A DNA stretch of 64,000 bases from Caballeronia sp. dw_19 (lineage in GTDB: Bacteria > Pseudomonadota > Gammaproteobacteria > Burkholderiales > Burkholderiaceae). The DNA lies in NCBI RefSeq assembly GCF_018449515.1, contig NZ_JAAVUQ010000012.1, forward strand, positions 1 to 64,000. The letters are read 5' to 3'. The position numbers were made by a program, and so were the translations under genes. Shown here piece after piece: positions 8,572 through 18,946 of this stretch. Within the stretch, counting starts at the first letter, position 1, and each line of letters starts with the position of its first letter. Below the pieces are notes generated by a model, which did no database searches, had not been told where the DNA came from, and saw only the letters and a program-made list of their open reading frames with translations.

Positions 8572-11499
8572 ATGAAGCTCGAACACCCGGACCGTCTGAT
8601 GAATCGCTCATCCTTGTCCCTCGCCGCGCTCGAATGCCACGATGCGTTCGCCCAGCGGCACATTGGCCCGGATGCGGCCGACCAGCACGCCATGTTGGAC
8701 GCGCTTGGTTTCGCGTCGCGCGCGGCGTTCATCGACGCGGTGATTCCTACGGCCATTCGACGCCACGAAACGCTGCCGCTCGGCGCGTTCACGCAGCCGA
8801 AAAGCGAAGCGGAAGCGCTGGCGTCGTTGAGGAAACTCGCGGATCAGAACCTGGTGTTCAGGAACTATATTGGCCAGGGTTATTACGGCACGCACACGCC
8901 GGCGGTGATCCTGCGCAACGTGCTTGAAAACCCGGCGTGGTACACGGCTTACACGCCGTATCAGCCGGAGATTTCGCAAGGCCGTCTGGAAGCGTTGCTC
9001 AATTTCCAGCAGATGATTGTCGACCTGACAGGTCTCGCGATTTCGAACGCATCATTGCTTGATGAAGCCACCGCCGCTGCCGAAGCCATGACACTGCTGC
9101 AACGTGCGGGTAAGCCGAAATCAAACCTGTTTTATGTCGCCGACGACGTGCTGCCGCAGACCATCGAAGTCGTGCGCACGCGCGCAAAACCGGCTGGCAT
9201 TGAAGTGAAAGTCGGTCCTGCCGCCGACGCAGCCACGGCCAACGCATTCGGCGTGCTGCTGCAATATCCGGGCGCGAACGGCGATGTGCATGACTATCGC
9301 GCGTTGACTGAAGCGGTGCACGCCGCCGGTGGTTTTGTAATCGCCGCCGCCGATCTGCTCGCGCTCACGCTGCTTACGCCGCCGGGCGAATGGGGCGCGG
9401 ATGTGGCTATCGGTAATACGCAGCGCTTTGGCGTGCCGGTTGGTTTCGGCGGTCCGCACGCGGCGTACATGGCCGTACGCGATGACTTCAAGCGGCAAAT
9501 GCCGGGCCGTCTGGTCGGCGTGACCGTCGATGCCCAAGGCAAGCACGCGCTGCGTCTCGCGCTGCAAACCCGTGAGCAACATATCCGCCGCGAAAAGGCG
9601 ACATCGAATGTATGTACGGCGCAGGCGTTGCTCGCGATCATGGCCAGCATGTACGCCGTGTATCACGGGCCGCAGGGCCTGAAGACCATCGCGTTGCGCG
9701 TGAATCGCGTGGCGTCGATCTTCGCGGCCGGCGTGCAAAAACTCGGCTACACGCTCGCCAACGAGACGTTCTTCGATACTGTCACCATCGTCAGCGGCAC
9801 GAATACCACGGCGCTGCATCAGGCGGCGTCGGCGGTGCATGTGAACCTTCGCCATATCGATGCAACGCACGTAGGCGTTTCCGTCGATGAAACCACCACG
9901 CGCGACGACCTCCTGAAGCTCTTCGCGTTGTTCACCGAAGTGGCAGGCAAGACGGAAACGTTCGATATCGACGCACTCGATGCAGACGCAAAAGTCTCGC
10001 TGCCGAAAACACTGGAACGCACGAGCGAATACCTCACGCATCCGGTGTTCAACCGTCATCACTCCGAGCATGAAATGCTGCGCTATCTGCGCAGTCTGGC
10101 GGATAAGGATCTCGCGCTCGACCGCACGATGATCCCGCTCGGTTCGTGCACGATGAAGCTGAACGCGACGTCGGAAATGCTGCCCGTGACGTGGCCCGAA
10201 TTCGCGCAGATCCATCCGTTTGCGCCGGCTGAGCAAACGGTGGGTTATCGCACGATGATCGACCAGCTTGAGCAAATGCTGGTTGCGTGTACCGGTTACG
10301 CGGCTGTATCGCTGCAACCTAACGCTGGCTCGCAAGGCGAGTACGCCGGCTTGCTGATCATCCACGCGTATCACGAATCGCGTGGCGAAGGACATCGGAA
10401 CATTTGTCTGATTCCGTCGTCGGCGCACGGTACGAACCCGGCATCGGCGCAAATGGCCGGCATGCAGGTTGTTGTCGTTGCGTGCGATGAACAAGGCAAT
10501 GTCGATATCGCCGACTTGAAGGCCAAGGCCGAAAAGCACGCTGCGAATTTGGCAGCCATCATGATTACGTATCCGTCCACACACGGCGTGTTCGAAGCGA
10601 ACGTGCGCGAAATCTGCGAGATCGTGCACGCGCATGGCGGTCAGGTTTACGTCGATGGCGCGAACATGAACGCAATGGTCGGCCTCACCGCGCCGGGCCA
10701 GTTCGGCGGCGATGTCTCGCACCTGAACCTGCATAAAACCTTCTGCATTCCGCATGGCGGCGGCGGACCGGGCGTGGGTCCGGTCGCGGTCGGCGCGCAT
10801 TTGGCCAAGTTCTTGCCGAATCAGCATTCGACTGGCTACCAACGTGATGCAGCCGGGATTGGGGCGGTATCGTCGGCGCCTTATGGCTCAGCCGCCATCC
10901 TGCCGATCTCGTGGATGTACATCGCGATGATGGGTGCACAAGGCCTCACGAACGCCACCGAAAGCGCGATTCTCGCGGCGAACTATGTGGCGAAGCGGCT
11001 CGCGCCCCATTACCCCGTGCTGTACAGCGGCGCGGGTGGTCTGGTCGCGCACGAATGCATTCTCGATCTGCGTCCACTGAAAGAAACCAGCGGCATTTCG
11101 GTCGATGACGTCGCGAAACGCCTGATCGATTACGGTTTCCACGCACCGACCATGAGCTTCCCGGTACCGGGCACGCTGATGGTCGAGCCGACGGAATCGG
11201 AATCGAAGGAGGAACTGGATCGGTTTATCGATGCAATGATCGCCATTCGCGACGAAATTCGCGCGGTGGAGGAAGGCAAATCGGATCGCGAAGATAATCC
11301 GCTGAAGCACGCACCGCATACGGCAGCGGTTGTTGTCGCCGATGACTGGAGCCACGCCTACTCGCGTGAAACGGCGGCGTATCCGCTGACGTCTTTGATC
11401 GCGCGCAAGTACTGGCCGCCGGTTGGCCGCGCCGACAACGCCTACGGCGACCGCAATCTGTTCTGTTCGTGCATTCCGTTGTCCGAATACGGCGAATGA
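8572..11499 (+). CDS. gcvP: Glycine dehydrogenase (decarboxylating), GCS P-protein
   Basis: The product is 975 aa, the full-length single-chain P-protein with two fused homologous halves. It decarboxylates glycine and loads the aminomethyl group on GcvH. The PLP lysine is Lys722 in [18 protein letters not shown], next to the glycine-rich loop; the N-terminal half has [12 protein letters not shown]-like [20 protein letters not shown]. The start has AGGAA at 8562-8566; an internal ATG (MNRSSLSL) would remove 9 residues and better match some relatives. It ends the operon at a strong terminator. Confidence 0.97.
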   Translation: MKLEHPDRLMNRSSLSLAALECHDAFAQRHIGPDAADQHAMLDALGFASRAAFIDAVIPTAIRRHETLPLGAFTQPKSEAEALASLRKLADQNLVFRNYIGQGYYGTHTPAVILRNVLENPAWYTAYTPYQPEISQGRLEALLNFQQMIVDLTGLAISNASLLDEATAAAEAMTLLQRAGKPKSNLFYVADDVLPQTIEVVRTRAKPAGIEVKVGPAADAATANAFGVLLQYPGANGDVHDYRALTEAVHAAGGFVIAAADLLALTLLTPPGEWGADVAIGNTQRFGVPVGFGGPHAAYMAVRDDFKRQMPGRLVGVTVDAQGKHALRLALQTREQHIRREKATSNVCTAQALLAIMASMYAVYHGPQGLKTIALRVNRVASIFAAGVQKLGYTLANETFFDTVTIVSGTNTTALHQAASAVHVNLRHIDATHVGVSVDETTTRDDLLKLFALFTEVAGKTETFDIDALDADAKVSLPKTLERTSEYLTHPVFNRHHSEHEMLRYLRSLADKDLALDRTMIPLGSCTMKLNATSEMLPVTWPEFAQIHPFAPAEQTVGYRTMIDQLEQMLVACTGYAAVSLQPNAGSQGEYAGLLIIHAYHESRGEGHRNICLIPSSAHGTNPASAQMAGMQVVVVACDEQGNVDIADLKAKAEKHAANLAAIMITYPSTHGVFEANVREICEIVHAHGGQVYVDGANMNAMVGLTAPGQFGGDVSHLNLHKTFCIPHGGGGPGVGPVAVGAHLAKFLPNQHSTGYQRDAAGIGAVSSAPYGSAAILPISWMYIAMMGAQGLTNATESAILAANYVAKRLAPHYPVLYSGAGGLVAHECILDLRPLKETSGISVDDVAKRLIDYGFHAPTMSFPVPGTLMVEPTESESKEELDRFIDAMIAIRDEIRAVEEGKSDREDNPLKHAPHTAAVVVADDWSHAYSRETAAYPLTSLIARKYWPPVGRADNAYGDRNLFCSCIPLSEYGE

Positions 11500-11525
11500 A
11501 TGGACGCTAAATAAGCGCGCGTTTC

Positions 11526-11559
11526 AACTGTCCGGCTTTCCTGATAGCCGGACAGTTTT
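11526..11559 (+). terminator. Intrinsic terminator of the gcvTHP operon
   Basis: A perfect 12-bp stem pairs AACTGTCCGGCT (11526-11537) with AGCCGGACAGTT (11546-11557). The loop is 8 nt, and the stem ends in TTTT. It separates gcvP from the alginate-lyase-like gene. Confidence 0.88.
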
Positions 11560-11620
11560 GCCGGAGTCACGCAACACCAGATACCATCTCACCCGAACCA
11601 AGCCAATCAGGGAGTTTTGC

Positions 11621-12724
11621 ATGGCGCGACAGGTGCGAGTGGTGAGTAAAACGTGGCGTATTCCGGCGATGATCGCGGCCCTTGCAGCAACGGCATTGAC
11701 CGCACAGAGCGCGTTCGCCGCAATGAATTTTTGCGCTGCGCCCGCGATGCAGAACAGTGAGCGCACGAACGCCGATCCGGGTGTGAAAGCACTGGTAAAA
11801 ATGGTGCAGTCGCGGCTGAACGACCAGCCAAAAGCGCGGGCGACGCTTCATACAGAAGGCACGTTGCCGCATCAGGGCATTCGCGACGAAAGCGAAGAAG
11901 CGGAGAAGGATCTCGACTTGATGCGCGATGCCGCGCTTGCGTGGCGCGCGACCGGCAACGAAGCGTATTTGCGTCTTGTCGACCGGTTTTTATTCGCGTG
12001 GGTCACGACGTATCAGCCGAGTTTCAATCCTATCGATGAAACGAATTTCGAGTCGCTGATCCTCGCCTACGACCTGACCGCGAGCGCATTGCCGGTAAAA
12101 ACACGGAATGCGTCGAATGCGTTCATCGCGAAGATGGTGACGGGATATGTAGCGGATATCGATAAACAAAAGCGTCCATTGACCGGCACGTATCGAAACA
12201 ACTGGCAGAGTCACCGGATCAAGTTGATCGCGATGGGCGCGTTCACTATCGATGACCGCAAGTTGATTAACGCGGCGCAGCGTCTGTATGTGGAGCATAT
12301 TGGGGACAACATTGCGCCGGACGGTTCGACCGTCGATTTCGCCGAACGCGACGCGCTGCATTACGTCACTTACGACCTGCAGCCGCTGGTCACAGCCGCG
12401 CTCGCCGCGCGTCGTCATAACCGCAACTGGCTGAGCGAGCGCGCGCAGTCGGGTGCGACCCTCGCCGCCGCGCTGAACTGGCTCACGCCCTATGCGCTCG
12501 GCACGCGCACCCACGAGGAATTTGTTCGTTCGAGCGTGCCCTTCGATGCCACCCGTCGCGAGGCCGGCCTGCCCGGTTATTCGGGTACGTGGGATCCGAA
12601 ACACGCGGCCGAATTGTTTCATCTATCGGCGCGGCTCGACGGGCGTTACACGCCCATTTCGCTGCGCCTGGCGCCTACGCCGCCGGCCTGGCTCGCGGTT
12701 TGTTTGCCGCTGCCGGCGCGATGA
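11621..12724 (+). CDS. Exported alginate lyase family protein (PL5/AlgL-like)
   Basis: The 367-aa product starts with a signal peptide (basic N-terminus, then MIAALAATALTAQSAFAA, probable cleavage after about residue 34). The mature part has an alpha-barrel lyase look, with the segments NNWQSHRIKLIAMGAF and DGSTVDFAERDALHYV typical of AlgL-like proteins. AlgL enzymes cleave polymannuronate by beta-elimination in the periplasm. No alginate synthesis genes are near, so the substrate may be another uronic polymer. GGGAG (11610-11614) precedes the ATG; an upstream in-frame extension crosses the terminator and is rejected. It sits between the gcv operon and sdaA. Confidence 0.7.
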   Translation: MARQVRVVSKTWRIPAMIAALAATALTAQSAFAAMNFCAAPAMQNSERTNADPGVKALVKMVQSRLNDQPKARATLHTEGTLPHQGIRDESEEAEKDLDLMRDAALAWRATGNEAYLRLVDRFLFAWVTTYQPSFNPIDETNFESLILAYDLTASALPVKTRNASNAFIAKMVTGYVADIDKQKRPLTGTYRNNWQSHRIKLIAMGAFTIDDRKLINAAQRLYVEHIGDNIAPDGSTVDFAERDALHYVTYDLQPLVTAALAARRHNRNWLSERAQSGATLAAALNWLTPYALGTRTHEEFVRSSVPFDATRREAGLPGYSGTWDPKHAAELFHLSARLDGRYTPISLRLAPTPPAWLAVCLPLPAR

Positions 12725-12754
12725 TTTTTTAGCACGACCTTTGCAGGAGCAGTC

Positions 12755-14143
12755 ATGGCAGTCAGCGTTTTCGATCTTTTCAAAATCGGCATCGGTCCGT
12801 CGAGTTCGCATACGGTCGGGCCGATGCGCGCCGCCCTGATGTTCGTGCAAGGGCTCGAACGCGATGGTCTGCTGGACGCCACGGCTACGGTGAAATGCGA
12901 GTTGTACGGCTCGCTCGGCGCAACCGGTAAGGGTCACGGCACGGATCGCGGCGTGATGCTCGGCTTGATGGGCGATGCGCCGGATACGGTGGATGCCGGC
13001 ACGATCAGCACGCGTCTTGAGACCGTCCGCGCGACAAAAAAGCTCATGTTGCTGGGCCGTCATGAGATTCCGTTTGTGTTGAAGGAACACATTGTTTTTC
13101 TGCGGCAGGCGCTGGCTGAGCATCCGAACGGCATGAAACTCCACGCCTTCGATGCCAACGGCGTGTCATTGCGTGACTCGACCTATCTCTCGGTGGGCGG
13201 CGGGTTTGTGGTGACGGCGGGGGCATCGAATGTGAAGGTGCTGACCGCTATTGAACAGTTGCCGTACGCGTTCCAGTCCGGCGATGAATTGCTTGCGTTG
13301 TGCCGTGAAACGGGGAAATCCGTGGCGCAATTGATGTGGGACAACGAGCGTGTGTGGCGTAGCGAAGACGAGATTCGTTCGGGATTGCTGCGCATTTGGG
13401 ACGTGATGCAATCGTGCGTGAAGCGCGGTTGCGGAATCGATAACCCCGACGCCGATGGTTGCCTGCCCGGTCCGTTCCAGGTGAAGCGGCGGGCGCCGGT
13501 GTTGTATCGGGCGCTGGTTGATAAGCCAGAGCAGGCGTTGCGCGATCCGCTTTCCATGATCGACTGGATTAATCTTTACGCCATTGCGGTGAATGAGGAA
13601 AACGCAGTGGGCGGGCGCGTGGTGACGGCGCCGACCAATGGCGCGGCCGGGATTATTCCGGCGGTGCTGCATTACTACGATAGGTTCATGCCTGGGTCGA
13701 ATGCGCAGGGCGTGATTGATTTCTTGCTGACGGCGGCGGCTATCGGGATTCTGTACAAGATGAACGCTTCCATTTCGGGTGCCGAGGTTGGGTGTCAGGG
13801 CGAAGTAGGCGTTGCGTGTTCGATGGCGGCGGCCGGGTTGGCGGCGGTCATGGGCGGAACGCCGACGCAGGTTGAGAATGCCGCCGAGATCGGGATGGAA
13901 CATAACCTCGGGCTGACCTGCGATCCGGTTGGCGGGATGGTGCAAATTCCGTGCATCGAACGTAATGCAATGGGGTCGATGAAGGCGGTGAACGCTGCAC
14001 GCATGGCAATGCGCGGGGATGGCAGTCATTACGTGTCGCTCGATTCCGTCATCAAGACAATGATGCAAACCGGGGCTGATATGAAAACCAAATACAAGGA
14101 AACGTCGCGGGGTGGGTTGGCGGTGAATATCGTCGAGTGTTAG
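12755..14143 (+). CDS. sdaA: L-serine ammonia-lyase (L-serine deaminase), single-chain type
   Basis: The 462-aa enzyme turns L-serine into pyruvate and ammonia using a [4Fe-4S] cluster. The N-terminal beta domain starts [20 protein letters not shown]. The catalytic alpha domain has the glycine-rich [19 protein letters not shown] and the cluster cysteines in [20 protein letters not shown] and [24 protein letters not shown] (12745-12749) is 5 bases before the ATG. With gcvTHP upstream it fits a glycine-to-serine-to-pyruvate route. A dispersed repeat starts only 3 bases after its stop codon. Confidence 0.96.
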   Translation: MAVSVFDLFKIGIGPSSSHTVGPMRAALMFVQGLERDGLLDATATVKCELYGSLGATGKGHGTDRGVMLGLMGDAPDTVDAGTISTRLETVRATKKLMLLGRHEIPFVLKEHIVFLRQALAEHPNGMKLHAFDANGVSLRDSTYLSVGGGFVVTAGASNVKVLTAIEQLPYAFQSGDELLALCRETGKSVAQLMWDNERVWRSEDEIRSGLLRIWDVMQSCVKRGCGIDNPDADGCLPGPFQVKRRAPVLYRALVDKPEQALRDPLSMIDWINLYAIAVNEENAVGGRVVTAPTNGAAGIIPAVLHYYDRFMPGSNAQGVIDFLLTAAAIGILYKMNASISGAEVGCQGEVGVACSMAAAGLAAVMGGTPTQVENAAEIGMEHNLGLTCDPVGGMVQIPCIERNAMGSMKAVNAARMAMRGDGSHYVSLDSVIKTMMQTGADMKTKYKETSRGGLAVNIVEC

Positions 14144-14146
14144 TTT

Positions 14147-14560
14147 GTTCGCACCGGTGGACGGGGTTTTGGGCCGGGCGGGTTTTGGGGCGGTGGGCGG
14201 GGTCTATGCCGGGGTGGTGCTTTTGGCGTTAGTGGTCGGGGTCTATGCCGGGTTGCTGCTTTCCATGTTAGTGGTCTGCGAGAGTCGGATTTTCTCTTTA
14301 TCACTATTAGCCACTGTGCGTGGCGGCACGTCATTTCTTTGTCCAAAGCGACAAAGAAACGAAGCAAAGAAAGCGCTTTAACCGCTCTACCCTAAGTGTC
14401 CACAGCGTGCAGTTTTGATTCATGGGTGCCCCAAAAGCACGGTGCTCGCCAGAGCCACGGATGTGTGAACCCCTCCTTCTCCGAACACCGATACCCACAC
14501 GCTTCGCCACCAGTGACTGAACCTGCCCAAGGACCACCCCGCGCTATCCGCGGATAACCG
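14147..14560 (+). repeat. Dispersed repeat, solo copy A (single arm)
   Basis: The copy begins 3 bases after the sdaA stop with the terminal motif GTTCGCACCGGTGGACGG (14147-14164). G/T-rich iterated DNA follows (GGTCTATGCCGGG twice), then the approximately 210-base core (14273-14482) that is also found at 30047, 30625, 62882 and 63461. The core contains a 10-bp inverted repeat TTTCTTTGTC/GACAAAGAAA. From 14482 to about 14556 it matches the inner flank of the right-hand arms of the other two loci (including GCGCTATCCGCGGATAA). A degenerate remainder may reach about 14620. No second arm follows, so this is a half element. Confidence 0.9.
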
Positions 14561-14720
14561 ACCATCAATATGCGCCCGCTCCGTCCATATCCCTCGAAAA
14601 ATCGTAGCCAGAACAGAACCAGCAAAACCCCTCCCTAGCGCCGGCGCCCCGCTCAAGCGTAAGCTATGAAATCCAATGCCCATCGCCGTCCGCGCGAAAC
14701 CTTCTGGGAGATTTCATCGC

Positions 14721-16427
14721 ATGACATCTGCTGTCTCGTCCCCCAACACCCTTCCGACCACCGGCGCGCGCCTGGTCGTCGATGCACTCCTGACCCACGG
14801 CGTCGAACGCGTCTTCTGCGTTCCCGGCGAAAGCTTCCTCGCCATCCTCGATTCCCTCCACGACGAAACCAGCCGCATCCAGACCATCGTCTGCCGCCAC
14901 GAAGCAGCAGCCGCAAACATGGCGGAAGCGATCGGCAAACTGACCGGGCGCCCCGGCGTGGCACTAGTCACCCGCGGACCAGGCGCCACGCATGCCTCCA
15001 TCGGCGTCCACACGGCATTCCAGGATTCCACACCCATGATCCTGCTGATCGGCCAATGCGCACGCGAACACATGGACCGCGAGGCCTTCCAGGAAATCGA
15101 CTACCGCCGCATGTTCGGGCAAATGGCGAAGTGGGTCGCCCAAATCGATGATCCGCGCCGCATTCCCGAATATCTGAGCCATGCATTCCACATCGCAACC
15201 TCCGGCCGGCCAGGCCCCGTCGTGCTCGCGTTGCCGGAAGACGTGCTGAGCGACGCGTGCGAAGCCGTGCCGGGTGCGCCGCGTTATCAACGTGTGGCAG
15301 CCTCGCCGGCACCCTCGCAGATCGCGCGTTTGAACGACATGCTCGCGGCATCGGAGAGACCCTTTGTCATTGCCGGCGGCAGCGGCTGGACGCCCGAAGC
15401 CACGGCGGATTTCGCGCGTTTCGTGGAGACATGGCAATTGCCGGTCGGCTGCGCCTTCCGGTTCCAGGACACGCTGAACAATAACCATCCGAACTATGCC
15501 GGCGATGTCGGCCTCGGGATCAATCCCGCCCTCGCCGCACGCATCCGCGATGCCGACTTGCTCCTGGTCCTCGGCCCCCGAATGGGCGAGTCGACAACCG
15601 GCGGCTACACGTTGCTCAATATCCCCAAGACCAAACAAACGCTGATCCACGTACACCAAGGCGCGGAAGAACTGGGGCGCGTGTATTCGGCGGATCTGCC
15701 GATCGTTTCAGGCATGCCGGAGATGGTGTCAGCGCTCGTGACACTCACGCCGCCCGCGGTCATCCCGTGGAGCGGCACTATTGAAGCAGCGCATGACGCG
15801 TATCTCGCGTGGCGCAAGCCGCGGCCCATGCTCGGCGATGTCCAGCTCGGCGAGATAATGGAGCAACTCAGCGAACACCTTCCGGCCGACGCCATCGTGA
15901 CGAACGGTGCCGGAAATTATGCGACGTGGCTGCATCGGCACTATGCGTATCGGCATTTCCGCTCGCAGGTCGCGCCGACAAGCGGCGCGATGGGCTATGG
16001 CGTGCCCGCAGCAATCGCGGCGAAGTCGCTGTATCCGGACCGGGTAGTGGTCGCATTTGCGGGCGACGGATGTTTCATGATGTCGAGCCAGGAGTTGGCC
16101 ACGGCCATGCAGTACAAGCTCGCGGTGATATTCGTGGTGGTGAACAACCAGCAATACGGCACGATCCGCATGCATCAGGAACGCCACTATCCGAACCGCG
16201 TGCACGGCACGGCGCTCACGAACCCCGACTTCGTAGCCTACGCCCGCGCATTTGGAGCACACGGAGAACGGGTGGAATCCACGGCGCAATTCATGCCCGC
16301 ATTCGAGCGCGCGATGAAAACGGGATTGCCGTCAGTGATAGAAATAAGGATTCCGAAAGATGCGAGTACCCCGGCGGCGACCTTGGATCAGGTAAGGCAA
16401 CAAGGGGAGAAGTTGCGGCAGAAGTGA
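14721..16427 (+). CDS. Thiamine diphosphate-dependent enzyme (acetolactate synthase-like)
   Basis: The 568-aa protein has the three-domain layout of the acetolactate synthase/pyruvate oxidase/benzoylformate decarboxylase group. The catalytic glutamate lies in VCRHEAAAANMAEAIG. The ThDP/Mg site is GDGCFMMSSQE...NNQQYG (GDG about 25 residues before NN). The true substrate is unknown; it might make acetolactate or decarboxylate a 2-oxo acid. No small regulatory subunit gene (ilvH) is near, which argues against the main biosynthetic IlvB. GGGAG at 14706-14710 supports the start. The next gene, an acyl-CoA ligase, begins 94 bases later on the same strand. Confidence 0.8.
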   Translation: MTSAVSSPNTLPTTGARLVVDALLTHGVERVFCVPGESFLAILDSLHDETSRIQTIVCRHEAAAANMAEAIGKLTGRPGVALVTRGPGATHASIGVHTAFQDSTPMILLIGQCAREHMDREAFQEIDYRRMFGQMAKWVAQIDDPRRIPEYLSHAFHIATSGRPGPVVLALPEDVLSDACEAVPGAPRYQRVAASPAPSQIARLNDMLAASERPFVIAGGSGWTPEATADFARFVETWQLPVGCAFRFQDTLNNNHPNYAGDVGLGINPALAARIRDADLLLVLGPRMGESTTGGYTLLNIPKTKQTLIHVHQGAEELGRVYSADLPIVSGMPEMVSALVTLTPPAVIPWSGTIEAAHDAYLAWRKPRPMLGDVQLGEIMEQLSEHLPADAIVTNGAGNYATWLHRHYAYRHFRSQVAPTSGAMGYGVPAAIAAKSLYPDRVVVAFAGDGCFMMSSQELATAMQYKLAVIFVVVNNQQYGTIRMHQERHYPNRVHGTALTNPDFVAYARAFGAHGERVESTAQFMPAFERAMKTGLPSVIEIRIPKDASTPAATLDQVRQQGEKLRQK

Positions 16428-16521
16428 ACGGCCACCACGTACTGTGACGGCCACGGACACTCGCAAAAGAGCCAGATCAAGGCTCACGCGAAAGCGAACA
16501 AAATCAAGGAGACGCAAGACC

Positions 16522-18213
16522 ATGGCATCGCAAGCATTTCTGCAGGCAAGAGACTTTCTGCTGCGTCATCGCGACGACTACGCCACCGCGTACAAAGACT
16601 TCGCGTGGCCCGAACTGACGGAGTTCAACTGGGCACTCGACTGGTTCGATGAATACGCACGCAGCAATCTCGATCCCGCGCTGTGGGTGGTCGAAGAGAA
16701 CGGAGACGAAACGAAGCTCTCGTTTGCGGAGTTATCGGCGAGATCGAATCAGTTGGCCAACTGGTTGAGGCAGCAAGGCGTCCAGCGAGGCGACCGGATC
16801 TTGCTGATGCTGCCAAATCAGCCGGCGCTTTGGGAAACCATGCTCGCCGCGATGAAGCTCGGCGCCGTCACCATTCCCGCGACCATGTTGCTAACGCCGG
16901 CGGACATCGCCGACCGCATGACGCGCGGCGAAGTGAAGCATGTGATCGTGGCATCGAGTGAAACCGCGAAGTTCGATTCCATCGATAAAACCAAAACCCG
17001 CATAGCGGTCGCCATTCCGCAGAGCGCTGCGTTGCCCGAAGGCTGGCTGAATTTCGCCGATGCCTTCAACGAAAGCCCCTCGTTCGAGCCTGAAGGCAGG
17101 ACGCTCGCGACCGATCCGCTGCTGCTGTATTTCACGAGCGGTACCACGAGCCGCCCGAAGCTCGTACTGCACAGCCATCAGAGCTATCCGGTGGGGCACT
17201 TGTCGACCATGTACTGGATCGGCCTGAAACCCGGCGATGTCCATCTCAACATCAGTTCGCCCGGCTGGGCAAAACATGCGTGGAGTTGTGTCTTCGCCCC
17301 GTGGAATGCGGGCGCGACCGTGTTCATCCACAACACGTCGCGCTTCAGCGCGAAGGCCACGCTGGAGGCGCTCGTCAAGCACCAGATCACCACGCTGTGC
17401 GCGCCGCCGACCGTCTGGCGCATGATGATCCAGGAGGATTTATCGGCGTATAAGGTGCACTTGCGCGAGGTTGTCGGCGCGGGTGAGCCGTTGAATCCCG
17501 AGATTATCGAGCGCGTGAAAAAAGCGTGGAACCTGACGTTACGCGATGGTTTCGGCCAGACCGAAACCACGGCGCAGATAGCGAATTCGCCGGGTCAACC
17601 GATGAAGCCAGGATCGATGGGCAGGCCATTGCCCGGTTATCGCATCACGCTGCTCGATCACGACGACAACCCCGCCAAGGAAGGCGAACTCGCGTTGATC
17701 CTCGACCCCAAGCCGCTGGGTTTGATGGACGGTTACGTGGATGATCCATCGAAGTCGCAGCAAGCGATGCGCGGCGGTCATTATCGTACGGGCGATGTGG
17801 CGTCCATCGACGACGACGGTTACTTTACCTACGTAGGCCGCGCCGACGATGTCTTCAAGGCATCGGATTACCGCATCAGTCCGTTCGAGCTGGAGAGCGT
17901 GCTGATCGAACATCCGGCGGTCGGCGAAGCGGCGGTGGTGCCGAGTCCGGATCCGCTGCGTTTATCGGTACCGAAAGCGTTCGTCGCGTTGCGCAACGGA
18001 TATGAACCGACGAAGGAAACCGCCGGTGAAATCCTGAAGTTCGCCGCACAGAAACTGGCCGCGTACAAGCGCATTCGACGTATCGAGTTCTATGAATTGC
18101 CGAAGACCATCTCAGGCAAGATTCGTCGCGTAGAACTAAGGAAAACCGAAGAAGCGCGAGGCAGCGATGCACGCCGGGAGAATGAATACTGGGAAGAGGA
18201 TTTCGCGGGATGA
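16522..18213 (+). CDS. AMP-dependent acyl/aryl-CoA synthetase
   Basis: The 563-aa adenylate-forming ligase has the P-loop-like motif LLYFTSGTTSRPKLVLHSH, DGFGQTETT, the YRTGDVASIDDDGYFTYVGR hinge region and the C-terminal catalytic lysine in PKTISGKIRRVEL. It would activate a carboxylic acid with ATP and form a CoA thioester. The length and sequence suggest the medium-chain/benzoate-CoA ligase branch; the substrate is not determinable. AAGGAGAC (16506-16513) lies 8 bases before the chosen ATG. It is probably cotranscribed with the ThDP enzyme. Confidence 0.85.
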   Translation: MASQAFLQARDFLLRHRDDYATAYKDFAWPELTEFNWALDWFDEYARSNLDPALWVVEENGDETKLSFAELSARSNQLANWLRQQGVQRGDRILLMLPNQPALWETMLAAMKLGAVTIPATMLLTPADIADRMTRGEVKHVIVASSETAKFDSIDKTKTRIAVAIPQSAALPEGWLNFADAFNESPSFEPEGRTLATDPLLLYFTSGTTSRPKLVLHSHQSYPVGHLSTMYWIGLKPGDVHLNISSPGWAKHAWSCVFAPWNAGATVFIHNTSRFSAKATLEALVKHQITTLCAPPTVWRMMIQEDLSAYKVHLREVVGAGEPLNPEIIERVKKAWNLTLRDGFGQTETTAQIANSPGQPMKPGSMGRPLPGYRITLLDHDDNPAKEGELALILDPKPLGLMDGYVDDPSKSQQAMRGGHYRTGDVASIDDDGYFTYVGRADDVFKASDYRISPFELESVLIEHPAVGEAAVVPSPDPLRLSVPKAFVALRNGYEPTKETAGEILKFAAQKLAAYKRIRRIEFYELPKTISGKIRRVELRKTEEARGSDARRENEYWEEDFAG

Positions 18214-18222
18214 ATGCGACTG

Positions 18223-18251
18223 GCCGGAGGTTGTGTCTGGCAACTTCCGGC
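18223..18251. terminator. Hairpin between convergent genes
   Basis: An 11-bp stem with one G-T wobble, GCCGGAGGTTG/CAACTTCCGGC (18223-18233 with 18241-18251), closes a 7-nt loop. It follows the acyl-CoA ligase stop codon by 9 bases. No T run follows, so a terminator role is only likely from position. Confidence 0.4.
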
Positions 18252-18324
18252 TGGAGCGATAGCACCGTTCCCGTGTGAAGCATTCCTTTGCTCCGTCGCG
18301 ACAATACCAATGCGCGTGACGGCG

Positions 18325-18945
18325 CTACACCGCTTTACCTGATTGCCGCCCAACCTGCGCAACGCAAGCACTCCAGTCCTCGCAAAGTTTTCTGAAGGAG
18401 CGGCTTTGCGTGTGAGCAAACTCCATATCGAAAGCACTTGTGAACTTAGGTTGGTCCAGGGTTTCGTGATAGCCCTGGCCGCCCATCCGATCGGCGAGCC
18501 AGCCTTTGGCGTTTCTCAAGGTTTCGCTGTTGGCCGGTGCTGCGTCCGGCGAATCCCAACTGAAATTCCGACATCCGACTAACGAGCGTGCGGCCGCCAT
18601 GAACCACGCTTCGAACTCCCGATTCGCAAGGACGACGCTAACGCATCGGTGAGGTATGACCTCGCGCGTCCTCCGTCGAATCTCCTCCGCCATCTCAACG
18701 GGGCAATCGTCGTCGGCATCGAGCAGAATCAAGATCCAGCCGTTGTCGGTGCACTTTTTTGCCGCAAGCAAGAGGATTCGATTGAACTCATCGACGCGTC
18801 GAATGAACTTATCCCGATGAACCCGGATGGGCGGTTCAACGGTGGTGAACGCTTCCGGCGTGAGCCAACTACTTAGTCGCCGCAGAAGGATCGGTAATGC
18901 CTGTACTTCCCCGTCCCCTTCGACGATCGAGACCACGCGCGTCAT
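18325..18945 (-). CDS. TOPRIM-like protein (DUF4276 type), partner of an AAA ATPase
   Basis: The 206-aa product carries the features of a TOPRIM-fold nuclease domain: VEGDGE near the N-terminus (Glu9, Glu13) and ILLDADDD (Asp76, Asp78-80), which would bind metal. It also has the REFEAWFMAA segment (about 109-117) that I associate with the DUF4276 family. Its ATG is one base after the ATPase stop codon, with GAGGGC as ribosome binding site inside the end of the upstream gene, so the two are translationally coupled. A TTG at 18963 is an alternative start. It probably acts as the nuclease half of a split OLD-like module; that role is inference. Confidence 0.7.
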   Translation of the reverse strand: MTRVVSIVEGDGEVQALPILLRRLSSWLTPEAFTTVEPPIRVHRDKFIRRVDEFNRILLLAAKKCTDNGWILILLDADDDCPVEMAEEIRRRTREVIPHRCVSVVLANREFEAWFMAAARSLVGCRNFSWDSPDAAPANSETLRNAKGWLADRMGGQGYHETLDQPKFTSAFDMEFAHTQSRSFRKLCEDWSACVAQVGRQSGKAV

Positions 18946-18946
18946 G

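Noticed and set aside
14331-14537. Open frames inside the repeat arms that share a segment like SGEHRAFGAPMNENCTLWTLRV
   Set aside because: The shared frame follows from the DNA repeat. Indels of one and two bases in the copies at about 30150 and 30725 shift the frame downstream, and N-terminal flanks differ, so a conserved protein is unlikely.
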